From the NCBI GenBank assembly GCA_029937535.1, contig JAPYPT010000012.1, positions 1 to 37,714 of the forward strand: a stretch of 37,714 nucleotides of DNA, in the 5' to 3' direction. The position numbers were made by a program, and so were the translations under genes. Below the pieces are notes generated by a model. The model had not been told where the DNA came from. It did no database searches and saw only the letters and a program-made list of their open reading frames with translations. Below are positions 10,011 to 17,763 of the stretch, in pieces. Source of the DNA: Alphaproteobacteria bacterium (lineage in GTDB: Bacteria; Pseudomonadota; Alphaproteobacteria; GCA-2731375). How positions within the stretch are numbered: the stretch's first letter is position 1; the number at the start of each line of letters is the position of its first letter.

Positions 10011-10918
10011 ACGCTCATGTCGCGGTTCTCATGGGTGGTTGGTCCGCCGAACGCGAGGTTTCCCTGACTTCCGGCGGGGCCTGCGCCCTGGCCTTGCGCG
10101 AAGCCGGCTACAGGGTCAGCGAAATCGACGTGGACGATCAATTGATGGCGCGGTTGGCGGAGCTGAAGCCGGATGTGGCCTTTAACGCCTTGCATGGCCG
10201 ATGGGGCGAAGATGGCTGCGTGCAGGGTTTGCTGGAGCTTTTGGCCCTGCCCTACACCCATTCCGGCGTGCGCGCATCGGCAATGGCGATGCATAAACCA
10301 TCTTCGTTGGAAGTTTTTCGCGCCCGCGGCATTCCCTGCGCCGAAAGCTGCCTGACCACGGCCGAGGCCGTCAACCGCCAAGACCCCTTGGACCGGCCCT
10401 ATGTGGTCAAGCCGCCATCCGAGGGTTCCACGTTCGGGGTCCGGATCATCCGGGCGGGCGACAACAATCCACCGATCGGCGCCGATTGGCGCTTTGGCGA
10501 TGAGGTTCTGGTTGAACGCTATGTACCGGGGCGGGAGCTGACCGTGGCGGTCATGGACGGCAAGGCCTTGGGCGTCACGGATATCCGCACCGACGATGGA
10601 TTTTATGATTATGACGCCAAGTATGCCGAGGGTGGTTCCCGCCATATCCTGCCGGCGCCGATCCACGGCGAAATATATGCCCAGGCCATGGATTGGTCCG
10701 AGCGGGCGCACAATGCGCTGGGTTGCCGCGGCGTCAGCCGGACCGATTTCCGCTATGACGATACCGATGGTGAGCCGGGTCTGTTGTACATGCTGGAGAT
10801 CAATACCCAGCCAGGCATGACGCCCACGTCCCTGGTGCCGGAACTGGCCGCCCATTGCGACATCGATTTTACCGCTCTGGTGCATTGGATGGTGGAGGAC
10901 GCCGGATGCGCGCGTTGA
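10007..10918 (+). CDS. ddl: D-alanine--D-alanine ligase
   Basis: ATP-grasp enzyme that makes the D-Ala-D-Ala dipeptide used by MurF. The 303-residue product begins with VAVLMGGWSAEREVSLTSG and has ALHGRWGEDGCVQGLLELL and PYTHSGV in the N-terminal domain, PYVVKPPSEGSTFGV in the central domain and LEINTQPGMTPTSLVPE at the C-terminus, where Glu and Asn bind magnesium. The start at 10007 overlaps murB as ATGA; the open frame further upstream is only a shadow of murB. One small oddity is MAMHKPSS at about residue 93, where homologues usually read MDK; the Lys is kept. The gene overlaps the next one, ftsQ, by 13 bases. Confidence 0.95.
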   Translation: MNAHVAVLMGGWSAEREVSLTSGGACALALREAGYRVSEIDVDDQLMARLAELKPDVAFNALHGRWGEDGCVQGLLELLALPYTHSGVRASAMAMHKPSSLEVFRARGIPCAESCLTTAEAVNRQDPLDRPYVVKPPSEGSTFGVRIIRAGDNNPPIGADWRFGDEVLVERYVPGRELTVAVMDGKALGVTDIRTDDGFYDYDAKYAEGGSRHILPAPIHGEIYAQAMDWSERAHNALGCRGVSRTDFRYDDTDGEPGLLYMLEINTQPGMTPTSLVPELAAHCDIDFTALVHWMVEDAGCAR

Positions 10919-11781
10919 TTGCCTATCTGAAACCCGGCCGGAGCAAGACGGGCGCGAAACCCCGCCGGTCCGGCCGTCCCTCGCCGCGCCGCCGGCAGGT
11001 GGTGGCGGTCGGTCTGATCGTCGCCGTCGCCCTTGGCTCCGCCGTGGGCGCCTGGCAGCTGCGGGAAAGCGGATTTGTCGGGCGGTCAATGACCCAGGCC
11101 GGCATGGCGTTGTCGGCGTGGAGCCAACGCCAGATCGTGGCGGCCGGTTTGACCGTGCAGCATGTCTTTGTCACCGGGCGGGGCGAGACCAGCAAGGACC
11201 AGGTGCTGGCGGCGGTCGGCGTTGAAAGCGGTCAATCGATCCTGGACTTCAATCCCGCCCAGGCCCGGCAGCGGCTGTTGAAACTGGGCTGGGTGAAAAC
11301 GGCGCGCGTGGAACGGCGCCTGCCTGACACCATCGTCGTTCGCCTGCGGGAACGCAGAGCGTTGGCGTTGTGGCAGCACAAGGGCCGCCACATGCTGATC
11401 GATCGCGGCGGCAAGACGATTACCCGGCATGATCTGGCGCGTTTCGCGCATTTGCCCATCGTGGTTGGCCAGGACGCGCCCATGGCCGCGGCGGCGCTGA
11501 TCGATATGTTGTCGCGCAAGCCGGCGTTGTTCGCGCAGGTCCGGGCGGCGGTGCGGATCGGCGCGAGGCGCTGGGATGTGCGCCTGAAGAACGGCATCAA
11601 GATACACCTGCCGGAGATCGACGCCTTCGCGGCCTGGGTCCGTCTGGCTGAACTGGCCGCCGAACACCAAATTTTCGACCGCGATGTCGCGGCCATCGAT
11701 CTGCGCCTACCCGACCGGCTGGTGCTGCGACTGACGCCGGAGGCGGCGGCACGGAAAAACAAGAATGGGAAGGAAACCTAG
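10906..11781 (+). CDS. ftsQ: Cell division protein FtsQ
   Basis: Bitopic divisome protein that links early and late division proteins through its periplasmic domain. The 291-residue product has a basic cytoplasmic tail (residues 1-30, many Arg and Lys), one membrane segment at about 31-50 (QVVAVGLIVAVALGSAVGAW), and a periplasmic POTRA domain at about 81-150 with SILDFNPAQARQRLLKLGWV and VERRLPDTIVVRLRER, the typical FtsQ core. A beta domain follows. The start at 10906 (MRALIAYLKPG) was chosen because it gives a normal short tail; an in-frame codon at 10855 would lengthen the ddl overlap. The stop directly abuts the ftsA ATG. Confidence 0.93.
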   Translation: MRALIAYLKPGRSKTGAKPRRSGRPSPRRRQVVAVGLIVAVALGSAVGAWQLRESGFVGRSMTQAGMALSAWSQRQIVAAGLTVQHVFVTGRGETSKDQVLAAVGVESGQSILDFNPAQARQRLLKLGWVKTARVERRLPDTIVVRLRERRALALWQHKGRHMLIDRGGKTITRHDLARFAHLPIVVGQDAPMAAAALIDMLSRKPALFAQVRAAVRIGARRWDVRLKNGIKIHLPEIDAFAAWVRLAELAAEHQIFDRDVAAIDLRLPDRLVLRLTPEAAARKNKNGKET

Positions 11782-13032
11782 ATGGCCGTGGGCAAGAACG
11801 ATCTGATCACCGCCTTGGACATTGGCAGTACCAAGGTCTGTTGTTTCATCGCGCGCCCCGACGGCGCGGGCGGCATGCGGGTGATCGGCATAGGACACCA
11901 GATCGCCAAGGGCATGCGCGCGGGCACGGTCGTCGATATCGAAGCGGCGGAAGAAGCCGTGCGCGGCGCCGTCGATGCGGCCGAGCGCATGGCCAAGGAG
12001 CGGGTCGAACGTGTGCTGCTGAGTTTTTCCGGTGGCCGCCCCGTCTCGCGTCTGATCGATGTGGAAACCGATATCGCCGGCCACGAAATTGGTGAACGCG
12101 ATTTGAAGCGCGCCCTGGCCCAAGCCCATCTTTTGGCCCGGCGCAGCACCGAAGGGCGGGAAATTCTGAATGCTATTCCCGCCGGCTACTCTATTGACGG
12201 CACGCCAGGATTTCGGGAGCCGCGCGGTATGTTCGGCGCCCGTCTGGGCCTGCGTCTGCACGTGGTTTCGGCCGAGGTCGGGCCCCTGCGCAACCTGAAA
12301 CTGCTGGCGGAACGTTGTCATCTGGAAATCTCCGCCCTGGTGGTTGCGCCCTATGCATCCGGCCTGTCGACCCTGGTCGAGGACGAAATCGACCTCGGTG
12401 TCACCTTGATCGATCTCGGCGGGGGCAGCACCGACGTTGCCGTGTTTTACGACGGCCATATGATCCATACCGATCAGGTGCCCGTTGGCGGCAATCATGT
12501 GACCAACGATATTGCCCGTGGCCTGTCCACGACGGCGGCCCATGCGGAACGGCTGAAAACCCTGCATGGCAGTGCCGTGGCCGGGCCGGACGATGAACAT
12601 GCCATGGTCAGCGTGCCCCGCGTGGGCGAAAGCGGCGCCGACGCCATGCAGCAAATTCCCCGTTCCATGCTGATCGGCATTATCCAGCCGCGCATTGAAG
12701 AGACGCTTGAACTTGTCCGCGACCGTTTACAGGCCTCGGGCCTGGCCCGGACGGCGGGACGGCGCGCCGTGCTGACGGGCGGCGGCGCCCTGCTGACCGG
12801 GGTGCGGGAGCATGCGGCACGGGTTCTGGACAAGCAGGTCAGGGTTGGCCGCCCGCTCGGCGTGCATGGCCTGGCGGAAGCGACCGAGGGGCCGGCCTTC
12901 GCCGCCGCCGCCGGGTTGCTGGTCCATGCGGAACGGGGACCGGGCCGGGAGAGTATGGACACAATGGCCGATGCGGCCGCTGGCGATGGGCGCATTCAGC
13001 GCCTGGGCCGCTGGCTCAAGGAGAATTTCTAG
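11782..13032 (+). CDS. ftsA: Cell division protein FtsA
   Basis: Actin-like ATPase that tethers FtsZ filaments to the inner membrane. The 416-residue product opens with [19 protein letters not shown] (phosphate-1 loop), has the SHS2 (1C) subdomain at about residues 85-165, the second phosphate motif [16 protein letters not shown] near residue 210, and the adenosine motif [20 protein letters not shown] near 328. The C-terminal end, [12 protein letters not shown], is the amphipathic helix expected for membrane anchoring. The ATG immediately follows the ftsQ stop with no gap. A 100-base spacer separates it from ftsZ, the largest gap inside the cluster, leaving room for ftsZ-specific control. Confidence 0.96.
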   Translation: MAVGKNDLITALDIGSTKVCCFIARPDGAGGMRVIGIGHQIAKGMRAGTVVDIEAAEEAVRGAVDAAERMAKERVERVLLSFSGGRPVSRLIDVETDIAGHEIGERDLKRALAQAHLLARRSTEGREILNAIPAGYSIDGTPGFREPRGMFGARLGLRLHVVSAEVGPLRNLKLLAERCHLEISALVVAPYASGLSTLVEDEIDLGVTLIDLGGGSTDVAVFYDGHMIHTDQVPVGGNHVTNDIARGLSTTAAHAERLKTLHGSAVAGPDDEHAMVSVPRVGESGADAMQQIPRSMLIGIIQPRIEETLELVRDRLQASGLARTAGRRAVLTGGGALLTGVREHAARVLDKQVRVGRPLGVHGLAEATEGPAFAAAAGLLVHAERGPGRESMDTMADAAAGDGRIQRLGRWLKENF

Positions 13033-13056
13033 TCATGCCAACGAAACTGTTTCAAT

Positions 13057-13082
13057 CAACCGAGATCAACCGCAACCAACCG
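13057..13082 (+). promoter_or_regulatory. Three CAACCG hexamers at 10-base spacing upstream of ftsZ
   Basis: In the ftsA-ftsZ gap the hexamer CAACCG occurs at 13057-13062, 13067-13072 and 13077-13082, exactly one DNA turn apart, so all three face the same side of the helix. They lie 51-76 bases before the ftsZ ATG. An AT-rich stretch (gcaatattcc, 13084-13093) follows and could be a -10 region. The layout resembles a cooperative regulator binding site, but I do not know a factor that binds this hexamer. Chance or a simple-sequence expansion is possible. Confidence 0.3.
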
Positions 13083-13132
13083 ATGCAATATTCCATTGCG
13101 CACCGGAGCCAATAGGTAAAGGAGACCTAACC

Positions 13133-14959
13133 ATGACCATCAACCTAAATGCCCCGCAAATGACAGAGCTGAAGCCCCGTATCGTGGTAATTGGCGTCGG
13201 AGGGGCCGGCGGCAATGCCGTTAACAACATGATCTCTTCCGGCCTGGACGGCGTGGAGTTCATCGTCGCCAATACGGACGCCCAGGCCTTGTCGCAAAGC
13301 ACGGCGGACCGGCGCATCCAATTGGGCGCCGGCATCACGCAGGGACTCGGTTGCGGGGCCCGCCCCGACATCGGTCGCGCGGCGGCGGAAGAGGCGATCG
13401 ATCAGATTCTTGATCATATGGCCGGCACTCACATGGCCTTCATCACCGCCGGCATGGGCGGCGGCACGGGCACGGGTGGCGCGCCGGTCATTGCCGAGGC
13501 CTTGCGCGGCCAGGGTATCCTGACAGTCGGCGTGGTAACCAAGCCGTTCCAGTTCGAAGGCGGGCAACGGCTGCTGGCGGCGGAACGGGGGATTGAGGAG
13601 CTGCAGTCTTTTGTCGATACCTTGATCGTCATTCCGAACCAAAATCTGTTCCGTATCGCCAACGAAAAAACGACTTTCGCCGATGCCTTCTCCATGGCCG
13701 ACGACGTGCTCCATTCCGGCGTCCGCGGCATCACCGATTTGATGGTGTTGCCGGGCCTGATCAACCTGGATTTTGCCGACGTCAAGACAGTGATGGCGGA
13801 AATGGGCAAGGCCATGATGGGCACCGGCGAGGCGGAAGGTGAAAAGCGGGCCATTGACGCGGCCGAAGCCGCGATCTCCAACCCCTTGCTCGACGATGTC
13901 TCCATGCAAGGCGCCCGCGGCGTCCTGATCAACATCACCGGCGGCATGGACCTGACCTTGTACGAAGTGGACGAGGCGGCCAACCGGGTGCGCCAGGAAG
14001 TCGATCCGAATGCCAATATCATTGTTGGTTCGGCCCTGGACGATACCTTGAACGGCCGCATGAGGGTGTCGGTGGTGGCAACCGGCATTGAAGTTGAGGA
14101 GGGCGCCATGCGTCCCTTGATCACGCCGCGCCTTGCTGCGGTGGCCGGCCGTCCGGTTCCCGTCGAGGAGACACCGAAGACAGAGGGAGCGGTGCCGGCT
14201 ATCGTGGCTGAACGGGCATCTGAAACCGCGCTGGAACCAAACGCCGGCGCCAAGGCCTTGCCGGAAGAGGACGCGGTGACCCTGCCGGGGCCAATCGAGC
14301 CGGAAGAGCTCCCGGCATTGCCCCTGACCTTTGGTCAGCGTGTTCCGGCGCCGAAACCACCTCAAGCGGAACCCGATCCCCTGACCCGGCGGGCCAAGCC
14401 GGCGGCCGATGTCAGCGTCGACGACGCACCTTTCATCGCACCGCAGGCCAAGCTTCCTGAAAAGGACCGTGTGCCCCTGCATCAACCCGACGCCCTGGCC
14501 GAAGCGGAAGCGGTCAACCCGAACGATCGGCCGGCCAAGGTTAAGATCAAGCGGAGCGGTTTTTCGCTGTTCCGGCGCAAACAGGCGCCCAAGGTAGAGG
14601 AGTCGGCGCCGAAACAACCACGCCTGGAATCACCCAGCCCGGAAAGAATGCGCCAGGCGGTGCCGGTTGACGTGGAACCGGAGGTTATTCCGGAAGCGGT
14701 ATCCGCACCCATGCCTCCCGCTCCCGAACCAGTTCCCGAACCGATTGCCGAACAAATACTCGAGCCGACCCCCGCCGCCGCGCCACAACCGGCAGCCCCG
14801 GAATCGGCAACTTCCGAATCGGTTAACAGGGATTCAACCGCACCGACCCTGCCGGCATCCTCGTTGCCGGTATCGGAGCCCGCCCCATCTCTCGCCCCGC
14901 CGCAGACGGAGGAGGATTTGCTCGAAATTCCATCCTTCCTCCGCCGTCAGGCTAATTAG
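13133..14959 (+). CDS. ftsZ: Cell division GTPase FtsZ, long-linker form
   Basis: Tubulin-like GTPase that polymerises into the division ring. The start at 13133 is set by the strong ribosome site AAAGGAGA at 13118-13125 and by the N-terminus [17 protein letters not shown]; the same open frame extends upstream through ftsA only by chance. The GTPase core covers about residues 15-322 with [12 protein letters not shown], the GTP signature GGGTGTGG (109-116), and the synergy-loop residues [11 protein letters not shown] (about 211-221). A long Pro/Ala/Glu-rich linker of about 265 residues follows, including a basic patch ([16 protein letters not shown], about 470-485). The conserved C-terminal peptide [14 protein letters not shown] binds FtsA and other partners. 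At 608 residues it is much longer than the Escherichia coli protein, as in some alphaproteobacteria. Confidence 0.96.
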   Translation: MTINLNAPQMTELKPRIVVIGVGGAGGNAVNNMISSGLDGVEFIVANTDAQALSQSTADRRIQLGAGITQGLGCGARPDIGRAAAEEAIDQILDHMAGTHMAFITAGMGGGTGTGGAPVIAEALRGQGILTVGVVTKPFQFEGGQRLLAAERGIEELQSFVDTLIVIPNQNLFRIANEKTTFADAFSMADDVLHSGVRGITDLMVLPGLINLDFADVKTVMAEMGKAMMGTGEAEGEKRAIDAAEAAISNPLLDDVSMQGARGVLINITGGMDLTLYEVDEAANRVRQEVDPNANIIVGSALDDTLNGRMRVSVVATGIEVEEGAMRPLITPRLAAVAGRPVPVEETPKTEGAVPAIVAERASETALEPNAGAKALPEEDAVTLPGPIEPEELPALPLTFGQRVPAPKPPQAEPDPLTRRAKPAADVSVDDAPFIAPQAKLPEKDRVPLHQPDALAEAEAVNPNDRPAKVKIKRSGFSLFRRKQAPKVEESAPKQPRLESPSPERMRQAVPVDVEPEVIPEAVSAPMPPAPEPVPEPIAEQILEPTPAAAPQPAAPESATSESVNRDSTAPTLPASSLPVSEPAPSLAPPQTEEDLLEIPSFLRRQAN

Positions 14960-14983
14960 GGAGATTTTAGCCCTTTGTTGCCG

Positions 14984-15024
14984 CGCCAGCCCCATTTCCT
15001 AAGATTAGGTTAAGGGGGCTGGCG
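14984..15024 (+). terminator. Hairpin between ftsZ and lpxC (candidate terminator or attenuator)
   Basis: A 10-bp perfect stem, CGCCAGCCCC (14984-14993) with GGGGCTGGCG (15015-15024), encloses 21 bases that contain a second small stem, CCTAA with TTAGG (14998-15002 and 15005-15009). It starts 25 bases after the ftsZ stop, the right place to end the dcw transcript. There is no run of T after the stem (it continues TCGTAATG), so it is not a classic intrinsic terminator. It could slow RNA polymerase, protect the ftsZ mRNA 3' end, or act with Rho. Confidence 0.5.
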
Positions 15025-15175
15025 TCGTAATGAAATGTAACAACCTTTGATTTGAGCATGCTCGGAGCGGTTGCTAATAACTTCACCCAAGGTGCTCATT
15101 TTTAAGGATGATTCCGTCTTGGATCCCACCCGAGAGCAACCCTGGTTAGTTGAAAGTTTGAAGCGGATTGAAGAC

Positions 15176-16222
15176 GTGAGTTCCAAGCAGCAACATACGC
15201 TGAAGAATGCCATAAATTGCTCCGGCGTGGGCCTGCATAGCGGCGCCAAGGTGACCATGTGCCTGAAGCCCGCGGCCGTTGACACGGGAATTGTATTCCA
15301 TCGCACGGACATTGGACGCACGGATTTGGTCACGGCGATGGCTGTTTCAGATGACGCCGCCACCACGAAAATCGGTGCGGATATAGGCGCGAATATTGGC
15401 CCGGAAATCAGCCTGAACTCGAACCACGATATTCCCGCCCGCTGGGATACGGTCAGTGACACGATCATGTCGACAACGGTACAAAATGCTGCCGGTGACA
15501 AGGTCGCCACCGTGGAGCATTTGATGGCGGCCCTGGCCGGATGCGGCGTTGACAATGTTCGCGTGGAACTGGATGGCCCGGAAGTTCCCGTCATGGATGG
15601 GTCGTCCGCGCCCTTCGTATTTTTGATCGAATGCGCCGGACTGGCGCCGCAACAGGCCCGCCGCCGCGCGATCCGCGTGCTGCGCCGCGTGGAAATCGAT
15701 GACGGTTGTCTGCGGGCGGCACTGCTGCCGTCGGATGGCTTTACGGTTTCCCTGGAAATTGTTTTTGACAGCCCGGCGATTGCCCGGCAGTCCGGTTTCT
15801 TTGATCTGCACAATGGCGGCTTCAAACGGGATATCTGCCGTGCCCGGACCTTTGGTTTTGAAAACGACGTCAGCCGGCTGAAGGACCTTGGCCTGGGCCA
15901 GGGTGGGTCTTTGGACAACGTGGTCGTGGTTGGCCGGGATGATGAGATCATGAATGACGGCGGCCTGCGGTATGGCGATGAGTTTGTCCGCCACAAGGTG
16001 CTGGACTGCGTCGGTGATCTTTATTTGGCGGGCGGGCCCCTGCTGGCTCATTTTGCCGGGGAAAAGACGGGCCATGCCAGTAATAACGAATTGCTGCGCA
16101 AATTGTTCTCCGACCCGGCGAACTGGGAATACTGCTACGACGAGGCACAGCCGTCCCCTGGCCCGGCACGGGTTTGGGATCAACCCATGGCGTCCGCGAC
16201 CGCGATCGCGCGGACAGCTTGA
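15176..16222 (+). CDS. lpxC: UDP-3-O-acyl-GlcNAc deacetylase LpxC
   Basis: Zinc metalloamidase that carries out the committed step of lipid A synthesis in the cytoplasm. Motifs are TLKNAINCSGVGLHSG at the N-terminus, TVEHLMAALAGCGVDN (first zinc His, about residue 115), VPVMDGSSAPFVFLI, and VRHKVLDCVGDLYLAGG with the other zinc ligands His and Asp at about 273 and 277, followed by GHASNNELLRKL. No ATG is available: GTG at 15176 gives an N-terminus of normal length, while GTG at 15092 or TTG at 15071 would add 28-35 unrelated residues, so the start is uncertain. The 348-residue product exceeds the usual length of about 305 because of an insert of about 35 residues before DIPARWDTV and a longer C-terminal tail. 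The gene is separated from ftsZ by a hairpin and probably has its own promoter. Confidence 0.93.
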   Translation: MSSKQQHTLKNAINCSGVGLHSGAKVTMCLKPAAVDTGIVFHRTDIGRTDLVTAMAVSDDAATTKIGADIGANIGPEISLNSNHDIPARWDTVSDTIMSTTVQNAAGDKVATVEHLMAALAGCGVDNVRVELDGPEVPVMDGSSAPFVFLIECAGLAPQQARRRAIRVLRRVEIDDGCLRAALLPSDGFTVSLEIVFDSPAIARQSGFFDLHNGGFKRDICRARTFGFENDVSRLKDLGLGQGGSLDNVVVVGRDDEIMNDGGLRYGDEFVRHKVLDCVGDLYLAGGPLLAHFAGEKTGHASNNELLRKLFSDPANWEYCYDEAQPSPGPARVWDQPMASATAIARTA

Positions 16223-16262
16223 ATGGTTCGGCCTGAATTCGTCAACCGGATCCCGCCCTCTC

Positions 16263-16814
16263 ATGCCCCTTAGCGAACCGGCGCCCCGCGCCCTATCCCA
16301 CTCACGCCATCTTGAGCTAAAGGCTTACGAACGCCAGGACGGGCTTTGGGATGTTGAAGGCCATATTACCGACCATACCCAAAACGACTATGACATGCTG
16401 GATAGCCGGCGAACCGCCGATCAGGCCATGCACGATATGTGGCTGCGTCTGACCATCGACACGGATTTGGTCGTGCAAGCGGCGGAAGCCGTCATGGACG
16501 TGGGCGCCCACGGCCCCTGCCATCTGGTCGCGCCGAATTATAGCTGCCTGGTCGGCCTCAAAATGGGCCCCGGCTGGAACCGTGCCGTGCGCGAACGCCT
16601 GGGCGGTATCAAGGGTTGCACACATCTGAACGAGATGCTGGCGCAAATGGCCACCACGGCCATGCAGTCCCTGTTCGAGGTGGTCGGCAACATCGTGGAT
16701 AGGCCGGACGGCGGCCGCTATCTGAGCCCCGGCTTGCGCAATTCATGCTACGCCTACGCAGAGAACAGCCCTTACATCCGCGACTATTTCCCCGACTTTT
16801 ACCAGGCGGATTAA
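16263..16814 (+). CDS. DUF2889 family protein
   Basis: Protein of 183 residues matching the uncharacterised DUF2889 family as I recall it: the N-terminal part reads AYERQDGLWDVEGHITDHTQ and the middle LGGIKGCTHLNEMLAQMATT, both characteristic. It has no signal peptide or membrane segment and is probably cytoplasmic. The ATG at 16263 comes 40 bases after lpxC on the same strand; the frame is open further upstream, inside lpxC, but only as a shadow. It may be read through from lpxC. No function can be inferred from the sequence, and the position after lpxC could be accidental. Confidence 0.8.
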   Translation: MPLSEPAPRALSHSRHLELKAYERQDGLWDVEGHITDHTQNDYDMLDSRRTADQAMHDMWLRLTIDTDLVVQAAEAVMDVGAHGPCHLVAPNYSCLVGLKMGPGWNRAVRERLGGIKGCTHLNEMLAQMATTAMQSLFEVVGNIVDRPDGGRYLSPGLRNSCYAYAENSPYIRDYFPDFYQAD

Positions 16815-16837
16815 GAACTTGCCGGCAGGCAATTTGT

Positions 16838-16867
16838 TTGAATGATTTCGCCGAATTTCAATGTTAT
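16838..16867 (+). promoter_or_regulatory. Candidate sigma-70 promoter for the DUF1326 gene
   Basis: TTGAAT (16838-16843) and TGTTAT (16862-16867) are separated by 18 bases in an AT-rich stretch, about 100 bases before the DUF1326 start. Each hexamer matches the sigma-70 consensus at four positions. It is a plausible housekeeping promoter placed where one is needed, after the lpxC-DUF2889 pair, but is inferred only from the sequence. Confidence 0.35.
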
Positions 16868-16969
16868 CCTCATTTAAGCCGGCTCAAATGCCTGTATGAT
16901 GCCTTTTGGGCTGGCGTTGGGCCTGACGGCTAAACGAAGCAACCAATTTGGGGAGGATAGATAGACAAA

Positions 16970-17572
16970 ATGGCGCAATGGGAAATCACCGGTGAGTTTT
17001 TCGATAGTTGCAATTGTCTATCTATTTGTCCTTGCGTGACGTTAAGTCCGCCGACCCAGGGGGACTGCAAGGGTGTTGTGGGCTGGGCCATTTCCGAAGG
17101 TAAATGCGGCGATCTTGATCTGGGGGGGCGCAATGTTGTGTTGGCTCTGCATGCGCCGGGCCCCTTGACGGAAGGTAACCTGCGCGTTGCCCTGTACATA
17201 GACGATGGCGCCAGCCCAGACCAGACGGAAGAACTGACGGCCATATTTGCCGGGCAAAAGGGCGGCCATTTTGAAATTCTTGCTTCCTTGATCAGTGAAG
17301 TTGTGGGCGTGAAACAAGTGCCTATTGAGATTGTCATCGAAGGGAAATCACGCACATTGCGCATTCCTGGGATCATCGATACCAAAGTGACGGCGATTGA
17401 GGGCCACGACGGCGCTGACGTCACCGTCACCGATACGCCGCTGGCCTTCGTGCCCGGCGGCGCCCAGACAATAGGGCACTCCAACGGCCTGACCTACAAC
17501 GACTACGATTTCAGTTGGAGCCATGCGGAAGGTAGCGCCAGCCTCATGGCGCCGTTTACCTATAAAGGATAA
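16970..17572 (+). CDS. DUF1326 family protein with N-terminal cysteine cluster
   Basis: Protein of 200 residues that opens MAQWEITGEFFDSCNC and continues LSICPCVTLSPPTQGDC. The cysteines at 14, 16, 20, 22 and 33 and the W-x-x-x-G-x-F/Y-F start are typical of DUF1326, a family of unknown function. The CxCxxxCPC pattern suggests metal or redox chemistry, which is inference. There is no signal peptide. GGGGAGGA at 16950-16957 is a good ribosome site, though about 12 bases from the ATG. The gene stands alone between DUF2889 and a repeat region and is convergent with ubiG. In other genomes such genes often neighbour a DUF2182 membrane protein; none is present here. Confidence 0.82.
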   Translation: MAQWEITGEFFDSCNCLSICPCVTLSPPTQGDCKGVVGWAISEGKCGDLDLGGRNVVLALHAPGPLTEGNLRVALYIDDGASPDQTEELTAIFAGQKGGHFEILASLISEVVGVKQVPIEIVIEGKSRTLRIPGIIDTKVTAIEGHDGADVTVTDTPLAFVPGGAQTIGHSNGLTYNDYDFSWSHAEGSASLMAPFTYKG

Positions 17573-17588
17573 AACGGCGCTGGTTACG

Positions 17589-17763
17589 GTTGCTCTAACA
17601 CATTGAAATAGATCAAATTATCAGCAACAAAACGATTCCGTTTTTATGCTGTTTGATCTAGAGCAACCCGCATTCAATTGGATTCAATTGAATGCGGATA
17701 AGTTGCTCGATCTTAAAGGTTTTAGCGCATGGCCTCGCGTTCAATTAAACGCGACATGCGCTA
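17589..17763. repeat. Mosaic of three imperfect palindromes between convergent genes
   Basis: Three hairpins stand side by side. The first (17609-17660) pairs TAGATCAAA with TTTGATCTA, CAGCA with TGCTG and AAAACG with CGTTTT around the loop ATTC, with a TTAT bulge on the left arm. The second (17661-17708) pairs GAGCAAC with GTTGCTC and CCGCATTCAATTG with its complement around the loop GATT, with an ATAA bulge on the right arm. The third (17723-17763) pairs TAGCGCATG with CATGCGCTA and TCGCGTT with AACGCGA, with a GCC bulge on the left. GTTGCTCTA at 17589-17597 is inverted against TAGAGCAAC at 17659-17667. The design resembles REP/BIME or rhizobial RIME intergenic mosaics. It fills the space between the DUF1326 gene and ubiG and overlaps the ubiG stop codon, so it may terminate both transcripts. 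Confidence 0.85.

Noticed and set aside
13057-13082. CRISPR-like short repeats
   Set aside because: The units are only 6 bases at 10-base spacing, with no spacers and no cas genes anywhere in the window.
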